From: Flavobacteriia bacterium
Lineage (GTDB): Bacteria > Bacteroidota > Bacteroidia > Flavobacteriales_D > Crocinitomicaceae
Direction of reading: 5' to 3'
Assembly (NCBI GenBank): GCA_947490145.1
Contig: CANLGD010000021.1
Coordinates: 1-40,809 of the forward strand
Length of the DNA: 40,809 nucleotides
Below the pieces are notes generated by a model, which was not told the origin of the DNA, searched no databases, and saw nothing but the letters and a program-made list of their open reading frames with translations. This document shows, one piece after another, positions 34,523-40,809 of this stretch. The position numbers and the translations under genes were made by a program. Position 1 is the first letter of the stretch. The number at the start of each line of letters is the position of its first letter.

Positions 34523-35560
34523 TTAAGGTACTTGAATTCTATTTAAAATTTGATCAACTATATCTGTAGAACTTAAATTTTCAGCTTCAGCTTCATATGT
34601 CAAACCAATTCTGTGACGCATAACATCTTTTGCAATGGCACGAATATCTTCTGGAACAACGAATGCTCTGTTATTTAAAAAAGCATAAGCTTTCGCTGCT
34701 AAAGCTAAATTTATGCTCGCTCTTGGAGAACAACCAGTTGTAATTAAAGCTTTTAAATGCGGTAGATTGTATCTTTCTGGAGTTCTTGTTGCATAAACGA
34801 TATCAACGATGTATTGCTCGATTTTTTCGTCCAAATAAACTTCTTTAACCAAATCTCTAAAGCGAAGAATATCAGTTGGTTTCACGATTTTATTGACTTT
34901 GTTCAAGCCTTCTTTTCTAACATTTGAGCGTATAATTAAGCGTTCTTCTTGAATATTAGGATAATCTAAAACAACTTTCAACATAAAACGGTCGATTTGA
35001 GCTTCAGGTAAAGGATAAGTTCCCTCTTGTTCAATTGGATTTTGAGTCGCTAAAACCAAAAATGGTTCAGGTAATCGGTGTGTTTCATCTCCTAAAGTTA
35101 CTTGTCGCTCTTGCATTGCTTCCAGTAAGGCACTTTGAACCTTTGCAGGTGCACGATTTATCTCATCTGCCAAAACAAAATTTGCGAATATTGGTCCTTT
35201 TTTAACTTTAAATTCTTCGCTTTTTTGTTGATAAATTAACGTTCCAGTTACATCGGCTGGCAATAAATCTGGAGTAAATTGAATTCTTGAAAAATCTGCA
35301 TCAATTGCATCAGACAATGTTTTGATAGCCAATGTTTTTGCTAAGCCGGGAACACCTTCTAATAAAACATGTCCATTCGCTAAAAGCGCTATCAAAAGCC
35401 TATCAATCATTCCTGTTTGACCAACAATTACTTTTGAGATTTCTCGTTTTAAAGCTTGAACAAGTTGATTTTCGAATTGAATTTTTTCAGCTAAAATCCG
35501 CAAATTATCTGCTGGAGTTAATCGATTTTGTTGGGAATCGTTATTTTCGCTTTCTAACAT
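34523..35560 (-). CDS. MoxR-family AAA+ ATPase, first gene of Bat operon
   Basis: MoxR ATPases act as chaperone-like partners of vWA proteins. The 345-residue product has Walker A GVPGLAKT (about 69-76), Walker B FVLADEINRA (D132, E133), the block QSALLEAMQERQVTLGD, sensor region LATQNPIEQEGTYPLPEAQIDRFM (read in parts) and the C-terminal GCSPRASINLALAAKA. It begins the run MoxR, DUF58, membrane protein, BatA, BatB. Upstream, TATCTTAG near 35610-35603 is only a partial -7 match. Confidence 0.94.
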   Translation of the reverse strand: MLESENNDSQQNRLTPADNLRILAEKIQFENQLVQALKREISKVIVGQTGMIDRLLIALLANGHVLLEGVPGLAKTLAIKTLSDAIDADFSRIQFTPDLLPADVTGTLIYQQKSEEFKVKKGPIFANFVLADEINRAPAKVQSALLEAMQERQVTLGDETHRLPEPFLVLATQNPIEQEGTYPLPEAQIDRFMLKVVLDYPNIQEERLIIRSNVRKEGLNKVNKIVKPTDILRFRDLVKEVYLDEKIEQYIVDIVYATRTPERYNLPHLKALITTGCSPRASINLALAAKAYAFLNNRAFVVPEDIRAIAKDVMRHRIGLTYEAEAENLSSTDIVDQILNRIQVP

Positions 35561-35661
35561 TTATTTATACTTTGAATTATTTTTTAGCTTATTTTTAGAG
35601 TGCTAAGATAATAATTTCTAGGTGAAAAATGGCTGTTAAATATTGTTAAGCGCAGGAATTA

Positions 35662-35688
35662 GTGAAAAATTAAGAATGAAAAATGAAG
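35662..35688. repeat. AT-rich repeat copy like those around the S23 pseudogene
   Basis: GTGAAAAATTAAGAATGAAA and the following bases match the unit that brackets the pseudogene at 16791-16824 and 17257-17293. It lies between dxs and the MoxR gene, without an associated gene. Confidence 0.4.
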
Positions 35689-35708
35689 ACCTGACGTTTT
35701 TAAAAAAA

Positions 35709-37661
35709 TCACCCAACCTTCTCTATGAATACTTCTTTCTCTTGAAAATTCAATGCTTTTTTAACTGTTTTTACAATTCCGTCAACATCGAAGCCACATT
35801 CTGCATGTAATTCATCTTGCGTTCCATGATGAATGTATCTGTCTGGAATACCAATTCTTACTACGTTTGCTTGGTAAGAATTGTCTGCCATGAATTCTAA
35901 AACGGCACTTCCCATTCCACCCATTAAACATCCATCTTCAACTGTGATAACTTTTGAGAATTTTGTAAAAACTTCGTGTAATAGAATTTCGTCTAATGGC
36001 TTCACAAAACGCATGTCATAATGTGCTGCGGAAATTCCTGCATTTTTCAATTCTTTCAAAGCTTCTTGAGCCGTATTCCCAATGTGACCAATTGTTAAAA
36101 TTGCTACATCTTCACCAGCAGAAACTTTTCTTCCAGATCCAATTTTTATTTGTTTCAATGGAGTTTTCCATTCCAACATAACACCATTTCCTCTCGGATA
36201 ACGAATTGTAAATGGACCTACATTTTCCTGTTGAGCTGTAAACATTAGGTTTCTCAATTCTTCCTCATTCATAGGCGCAGAAACCACCATGTTCGGAATT
36301 GAACGCATGTAAGACAAATCATAAGCTCCATGATGTGTCGCTCCGTCAGCTCCAACTAATCCTCCCCGATCTAAACAAAAAACAACATTCAAATTTTGTA
36401 AAGCCACGTCATGTAAAACTTGATCGTAGGCTCTTTGCATAAAAGAAGAGTAAATATTACAAAATGGAATCATTCCTTGCGTAGCCAATCCTGCTGAAAA
36501 AGTTACAGCGTGTTGTTCTGCAATTCCAACGTCAAAAGAGCGATCAGGCATAGCTTCCATCATGAATGTAAGCGAGGAACCTGAAGGCATTGCTGGTGTT
36601 ACACCCATAATTTTTGGGTTTTTCTCTGCTAATTCAACAATTGTGTGACCAAAAACATCTTGGTATTTTGGTGGTTCAGGAGATTTTGGAACAACTTTAA
36701 TTATTTCACCAGTTTCTTTATTGAAAACCCCAGGCGCATGCCATTTTGTTGGGTTTCCTTCTTCAGAGAACTTGTAACCTTTTCCTTTCATTGTAATGCA
36801 ATGCAACAATTTTGGACCAGGAATATCTTTTAAATCTTCTAAAACTTTTGCTAAACCAACAACATCGTGTCCATCAACTGGGCCAAAATAACGAAAGTTT
36901 AGCGCTTCGAAAAGATTACTTTGTTTCAGTAAAGAACTTTTTAACGCATTCGAAATTTTTGAAGCAACTTTTTGAGCATCAGGACCAAATTTAGAAATTT
37001 TACCTAATAATTTCCAAACATCGTCTTTCACTTTGTTATAGGTGTGAGAGGTTGTTATGTCTGTTAAATATTCCTTCAAAGCACCAACATTTGGATCTAT
37101 TGACATGCAATTATCATTCAAAATCACCAATAAATTAGCATCTTTTTCAAAACCTGCATGATTCATTCCTTCAAAAGCTAAACCAGCAGTCATAGCTCCA
37201 TCACCAATTACAGCAATGTGCTGACGATTTTTTTCGCCTTTTTGATGGTTTGCAACCGCCATTCCTAAAGCAGCGGAAATTGAAGTTGAAGAGTGACCAA
37301 CACCAAAAGTATCGTATTCACTTTCAGAGCGTTTTGGGAAACCAGAAATTCCTCCTTTCAAACGATTTGTATGAAATTGTTCTCTTCTTCCAGTTAATAT
37401 TTTGTGTCCGTAAGCTTGATGTCCAACATCCCAAACCAATTGATCATAAGGAGTATTGAAAACATAATGTAAAGCCACTGTTAACTCAACAACACCAAGA
37501 CTTGCGCCAAAATGAGAATTACCAATTTCAGAGATAACATCTACAATATATTGGCGTAATTCATCGGAAATTTGCGGAAGTTGATCCATATCAAACTTCG
37601 ATCTTAAATCAGATGGAAATTCAATTTGTTCTAAAAGCGGACCTGGTTTGTATTGTGTCAT
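35709..37661 (-). CDS. dxs: 1-deoxy-D-xylulose-5-phosphate synthase
   Basis: Dxs condenses pyruvate and glyceraldehyde 3-phosphate with TPP, the first step of the methylerythritol pathway to isoprenoids. The 650-residue protein shows the N-terminal SSTSISAALGMAVA and GHQAYGHKILTGRR blocks, the TPP/Mg site GDGAMTAG...NDNCMSID, the GPVDGHD motif, and the transketolase pyrimidine-binding domain with DVGIAEQHAVTFSAGLA. The transketolase C-terminal domain follows. Length is normal. The ATG at 37661 lies about 10 nt after the predicted transcription start. Confidence 0.97.
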   Translation of the reverse strand: MTQYKPGPLLEQIEFPSDLRSKFDMDQLPQISDELRQYIVDVISEIGNSHFGASLGVVELTVALHYVFNTPYDQLVWDVGHQAYGHKILTGRREQFHTNRLKGGISGFPKRSESEYDTFGVGHSSTSISAALGMAVANHQKGEKNRQHIAVIGDGAMTAGLAFEGMNHAGFEKDANLLVILNDNCMSIDPNVGALKEYLTDITTSHTYNKVKDDVWKLLGKISKFGPDAQKVASKISNALKSSLLKQSNLFEALNFRYFGPVDGHDVVGLAKVLEDLKDIPGPKLLHCITMKGKGYKFSEEGNPTKWHAPGVFNKETGEIIKVVPKSPEPPKYQDVFGHTIVELAEKNPKIMGVTPAMPSGSSLTFMMEAMPDRSFDVGIAEQHAVTFSAGLATQGMIPFCNIYSSFMQRAYDQVLHDVALQNLNVVFCLDRGGLVGADGATHHGAYDLSYMRSIPNMVVSAPMNEEELRNLMFTAQQENVGPFTIRYPRGNGVMLEWKTPLKQIKIGSGRKVSAGEDVAILTIGHIGNTAQEALKELKNAGISAAHYDMRFVKPLDEILLHEVFTKFSKVITVEDGCLMGGMGSAVLEFMADNSYQANVVRIGIPDRYIHHGTQDELHAECGFDVDGIVKTVKKALNFQEKEVFIEKVG

Positions 37662-37677
37662 TCAGTTAATTATTTTA

Positions 37678-37708
37678 CAAATCTATGAAAAATCTATTTA
37701 AATCACAA
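37678..37708 (-). promoter_or_regulatory. Bacteroidota promoter of dxs
   Basis: On the minus strand TTG (37708-37706), 20 bp, then TAGATTTG (37685-37678): a full match, placing transcription start about 10 nt before the dxs ATG. Confidence 0.8.
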
Positions 37709-37768
37709 CAATTTATGGATAAAATTGTTCGATTAAACTTTATAAAAACTTAAAAAATGTTGAAATAT

Positions 37769-37836
37769 AGTATCAGTTTAAAAAGTTTAAACTCGATGAG
37801 TATCAGTTTAAAAAGTTTAAACTCGATGAGTATCAG
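37769..37836. repeat. 30-bp tandem duplication over the DUF6526 stop codon
   Basis: Two identical 30-bp units (37771-37800 and 37801-37830) are followed by a partial third copy (37831-37836). On the minus strand the unit contains the last codons of the DUF6526 gene and its TAA, then GTTTAAACTTTTTAAA. So the gene's 3' end has been copied once into its downstream region, toward dxs. Confidence 0.9.
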
Positions 37837-38236
37837 CTTTCCAATTTAGGATTTCTTTTTTAATTGCTGTACTTGAAAGATTTTCTTTAAGCGCTTTTTC
37901 AGTTAACGCGACTAATTCTTCGTCGCATGCAAAACGCAATGCAATTATTTGGCTTATTGTTAGATTTTTATCAAAAAGTTTTCCTGTTAAAGAAAAATAA
38001 CGCAAATTTTCTTCCGATCGGATTGCACGATCTTGAGCTTTTAAGGCAAATGTTCTCATGTAATAAAAGGCTGAAACTAAAGAAAGTGAAATCAAACAAA
38101 ATAAAATTCCTTCAAGGTTTTGATTATGGAAACAATTAATGGCAGAAAGGACAGTGCAAATTGGACCTATCAGTAAAAAAGAAAATAAATAAATAGGAAC
38201 AATTCTTTTGTGGTTTGTAGCGTTTTGTGTTTTCAT
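37817..38236 (-). CDS. DUF6526 family membrane protein
   Basis: The 139-residue protein starts at ATG 38236 (MKTQNATNHKRIVPIYLFSF); a longer frame is open, but the ATG forms a TAATG overlap with the upstream stop. It has two membrane helices (about 10-30 and 38-60). A conserved cytoplasmic tail includes RYFSLTGKLFDKNLTISQII, ALRFACDEELVALTEKALKE and the ending WKADTHRV, as in DUF6526 proteins. Function is unknown. It is co-translated with the secreted protein upstream. The end of the gene is part of a tandem repeat. Confidence 0.85.
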   Translation of the reverse strand: MKTQNATNHKRIVPIYLFSFLLIGPICTVLSAINCFHNQNLEGILFCLISLSLVSAFYYMRTFALKAQDRAIRSEENLRYFSLTGKLFDKNLTISQIIALRFACDEELVALTEKALKENLSSTAIKKEILNWKADTHRV

Positions 38237-39510
38237 TATTTTAAATTTAAGGTTTGAATAAGGCAATCTTTTTTACTTGTATTATCCACGTAAAACAAGC
38301 AAGAAATTGATCTGTTCGCTTGTTCGATTAATTTAGTAGGATAATAATCTGAAGAGATTTTAGAATCAATTTCTTTTATAATTTCCATTTTTGAATTATA
38401 CAGAAAATAGCTCCATTTTTCAAATTCATTTGCTGCAATAATTAGATAATTTCCATCAGAAAGTTCAATGAGTTTATTGTAATCCGCATAATCTTTCAAA
38501 GGAATTTCAGTTGATTTTTCAAATTTAAAATGTTCATCTGTTTTGAAAAAATACATCGAAACATCTGAGGCGCCAATGTGGCTTAGAAAAGTTAATTCAT
38601 TACGAGATTTCATTATAAATACATTGATATTCGCCCACTTTGAATTGCCAGTTTGAAAGCTAATGTATTCTGGAAAAAAAGTAAATTCATGTAAACTATC
38701 TTTCTCGAAACGATACAAATGGTTCTCGTTTTTTAAGGTACTTTGATTCAAATTTGAAGTTGTGAAATAATAGTTCTCAGCCGAGGTGGAACCGTTTTCA
38801 CTTTTTTGAACAGTTGAAATTTCCATTCTACCCATGTCTTCATAAGAAGTTTGAATTGAAAATGTTTCATCCAAAACATTTATCCATGGTCTTATTGAGT
38901 CTCTATGAAATTTAGTAAGGGAAACTTTGATTACTTCTGCTTTCTCGCTGTAATTGTCCAAAAAGTCTGTATTGTTATTACTACGAGCAAAAATAGTTAC
39001 TTCGTCTTTTTCAAGAAAAAAATCAGTTAAAATGCAGGAATAAGGTTTTGCTACAAAAAATGATTTTAGATAGAAATCAAGTTTTATTTTCACAATCACA
39101 GGTTGCCAAGCAGAAAATGATTTTTCACCAACTTTAATGTAGTCAAAAAAAAGTGACCCAATGGTAAATTCTTTTGTTTTGGGGTCGTAAATTACTTTTT
39201 TTCCGATAAATGAGTTTCTAATTTGTAATACTTTGTAGTTTTTATCGGTAAAAATCAAAATTCCAGTTTCATTGTCGTAACTTTTTCCTTGGATGTTAAA
39301 AATACGATTAATTGTTGTGTCGCGATCTTCTTCTTCAACTTCTGTTGAATGAATTTCTCCAACCAATAAATGATTTCCGTTTTCGTCTACAGCATCATCA
39401 TTTATACAGGTTGAATACCCTTTATAATTGAAGTAATGTGTTGAGATTTGAGCATTAATTTTTATGGTATATAAAATGCCTAGAAAAAATAAGAGAATAG
39501 TGATTTTCAT
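38236..39510 (-). CDS. Secreted protein of unknown function
   Basis: The 424-residue product has a Sec signal peptide (MKITILLFFLGILYTIKINA then Q). I choose the ATG at 39510; the frame extends to 39519 but would need a TTG start. The mature protein has many short beta-strand-like segments with aromatic residues (for example YFNYKGYSTCINDDAVDENG near its start) and resembles a propeller-type body, without recognised motifs and without a type IX domain. Its TAA overlaps the DUF6526 ATG by one base. Likely periplasmic or surface located. Confidence 0.75.
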   Translation of the reverse strand: MKITILLFFLGILYTIKINAQISTHYFNYKGYSTCINDDAVDENGNHLLVGEIHSTEVEEEDRDTTINRIFNIQGKSYDNETGILIFTDKNYKVLQIRNSFIGKKVIYDPKTKEFTIGSLFFDYIKVGEKSFSAWQPVIVKIKLDFYLKSFFVAKPYSCILTDFFLEKDEVTIFARSNNNTDFLDNYSEKAEVIKVSLTKFHRDSIRPWINVLDETFSIQTSYEDMGRMEISTVQKSENGSTSAENYYFTTSNLNQSTLKNENHLYRFEKDSLHEFTFFPEYISFQTGNSKWANINVFIMKSRNELTFLSHIGASDVSMYFFKTDEHFKFEKSTEIPLKDYADYNKLIELSDGNYLIIAANEFEKWSYFLYNSKMEIIKEIDSKISSDYYPTKLIEQANRSISCLFYVDNTSKKDCLIQTLNLK

Positions 39511-39542
39511 TTCTCGCAAAAGGATTTTTCAATTATAAACTT

Positions 39543-39550
39543 CAAAGATA
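39543..39550 (-). promoter_or_regulatory. Likely -7 box of the secreted-protein operon
   Basis: TATCTTTG on the minus strand fits TAnnTTTG and lies 33 nt before the ATG at 39510. No good TTG is seen at the usual distance. Confidence 0.5.
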
Positions 39551-39605
39551 ATTAATTTTTAACAAATTAATCTTTTTCGATTTTCATTAAAATAAATAAA
39601 TTAAC

Positions 39606-39613
39606 TAACTTTG
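39606..39613 (+). promoter_or_regulatory. Possible -7 box for trhO
   Basis: TAACTTTG fits TAnnTTTG. It lies 152 nt before the ATG at 39766, and no TTG is seen at the usual distance (only TTT-rich sequence), so it is tentative. Confidence 0.35.
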
Positions 39614-39765
39614 TAACATCTTTAATTAACAAAGAATTTTTACAAATTCGATTTTCCAAGTCGAACAAGATTTTAAAAACGGAGTAAGCTGTTGCTTATT
39701 AGTTCTTTATAAATTGTAGTTTAACGAAGAAAAAGCAATTTGTTAAATTCTGAAAAAAACATAGC

Positions 39766-40809
39766 ATGCAACTGTGGAACAAATTAAATAAAGAGGATTT
39801 AGTAAAACAATTGAATCAAAGCGGTTTTGATTTTGTTACCGTTTCGTTTTATCAATATGCAAATATTGACAATCCTCGCTTATTCAGGAATCATATTTTT
39901 CAAATGTGGTCAAATCTCAACATAGTAGGTAGAATTTATGTCGCACACGAGGGAATCAATGCGCAAATGTCAGTTCCAATTACTCATTTTGAGCAATTTA
40001 GAAATGAATTGAATGAAATTGAGTTTTTAAATGGAATTCGCTTAAACATTGCTGTTGAAGATGGTGGAATTCAATTTCCTTTCTTGAAACTAAAAGTAAA
40101 AGTACGGGATAAAATCTTAGCTGATGGTTTGAATGATAAAACATTTGATGTTAGAAATCGAGGAATTCATCTTTCAGCTGAAGAATTCAATAAGTTAACG
40201 GACGATCCAAATACACTTTTGATTGATTTCAGAAATCATTATGAAAGTGAGGTTGGATATTTTAAGGGAGCAATTACTCCTGATGTGGACACTTTTCGCG
40301 ATTCTTTAGCTTTGATTGAGGAATCTTTGCTAAAAGGAAACGAGGATAAAAATCTTGTGATGTATTGCACAGGTGGAATTCGTTGTGAAAAAGCCTCTGC
40401 TTGGTACAAACACCGTGGATTTAAAAACGTACATCAATTAGAAGGTGGAATCATTAAATATGCCAACGATTGTGCCGATTTAGGAATTGAAAATAAATTT
40501 ATTGGAAAAAATTTCGTTTTTGATGAAAGGCGTGGTGAGCGAATTTCTGACGACGTAGTTTCTCAATGTCATCAGTGCGGCGAACCTTTTGATACCCACA
40601 CTAATTGCGCAAATGACGGTTGTCATTTATTGTTTATTCAATGTGATTCCTGTAAAGAAAAAAATGAAAATTGCTGTTCTATCGAATGTCAGGATGTTAT
40701 TCATTTATCAGTTGAGGAACAAAAAGCTTTGCGTCAAAATAACATGGAAAGCAATAAAATTTTCAAAAAAGGGCGCTCTGAAAAATTGACTTTTAAACGC
40801 GTTTTTTAA
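39766..40809 (+). CDS. trhO: tRNA uridine(34) hydroxylase (rhodanese-like, UPF0176)
   Basis: TrhO hydroxylates uridine-34 of tRNAs using O2, giving ho5U. The 347-residue protein has the N-terminal ferredoxin-like domain (VTVSFYQYANIDNP, then RIYVAHEGINAQMS). The rhodanese domain has DFRNHYESEVGYFKGA and the active cysteine C201 in MYCTGGIRCEKASAWYKHRG. A Cys-rich C-terminal extension (QCHQCGEPFD, CANDGCH, CDSCKEKNENCC) may bind zinc. The gene is complete: its TAA is the last codon of the window. Confidence 0.93.
   Translation: MQLWNKLNKEDLVKQLNQSGFDFVTVSFYQYANIDNPRLFRNHIFQMWSNLNIVGRIYVAHEGINAQMSVPITHFEQFRNELNEIEFLNGIRLNIAVEDGGIQFPFLKLKVKVRDKILADGLNDKTFDVRNRGIHLSAEEFNKLTDDPNTLLIDFRNHYESEVGYFKGAITPDVDTFRDSLALIEESLLKGNEDKNLVMYCTGGIRCEKASAWYKHRGFKNVHQLEGGIIKYANDCADLGIENKFIGKNFVFDERRGERISDDVVSQCHQCGEPFDTHTNCANDGCHLLFIQCDSCKEKNENCCSIECQDVIHLSVEEQKALRQNNMESNKIFKKGRSEKLTFKRVF

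Noticed and set aside
35603-35610. TATCTTAG as promoter of the MoxR gene
   Set aside because: One mismatch to TAnnTTTG and no TTG at the usual distance.
37769-37836. CRISPR array
   Set aside because: The two units are directly adjacent with no spacers and include coding sequence, so this is a simple tandem duplication.

Overview
The window is AT-rich DNA from a member of the Bacteroidota, most likely order Flavobacteriales. The support is direct: several start regions carry the phylum's promoter pattern (TTG, 19-20 bp, TAnnTTTG), one protein ends in a type IX secretion sorting domain, and typical Bacteroidota families are present (DUF5723, DUF6526, a propeller-type LytS kinase, a RND pump fused to its outer-membrane factor, a Bat operon). 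A closer placement (for example Crocinitomicaceae/Fluviicola-like) is a guess.

Layout. 1-368: the edge of a GIY-YIG protein gene, then tRNA-Val(UAC) with its own promoter and terminator. 431-3642 (minus): exbB-exbD-tonB-like-folC, an energy-transduction cluster with a folate gene at its end. 3737-5086 (minus): NhaD-type Na+/H+ antiporter. 5363-7403 (minus): OmpR-type regulator plus sensor kinase. 7562-8791 (minus): Glu/Leu-type amino acid dehydrogenase. 8792-9196: a gene-free stretch filled by two hairpin-forming inverted repeats. 9197-15174 (minus): heavy-metal efflux operon made of a small His-rich secreted protein, a 1452-residue inner-membrane pump/outer-membrane factor fusion, and a lipoprotein adaptor. 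15311-16597 (plus): bioA. 16598-17363: a frameshifted four-helix-bundle (S23/IVP) gene between inverted AT-rich repeats. 17364-21097 (plus): LytTR regulator and a large propeller histidine kinase. 21165-21479: a small lipoprotein with a near-ideal promoter and terminator. 21691-24550: a gene split by a complete IS3-family element. 24692-25900: thiolase. 25979-30424: lipoprotein, DUF5723 protein and type IX cargo, apparently one operon. 30430-35560 (minus): MoxR, DUF58, a membrane protein, BatA and BatB. 35709-37661 (minus): dxs. 37817-39510 (minus): DUF6526 protein and a secreted protein of unknown function. 39766-40809 (plus): TrhO.

Most of the content is housekeeping or well-known envelope functions. 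I found no convincing new defence, CRISPR or biosynthetic system. The most interesting points are structural: the pump fusion has a complete signal peptide, with its own ATG, at the junction; an in-frame insertion appears to split the signal peptide of the DUF5723 protein; the IS3 insertion has not left a clean reading frame; the S23 cassette is frameshifted and sits between inverted AT-rich repeats; and a gene's 3' end has been tandemly copied between DUF6526 and dxs.
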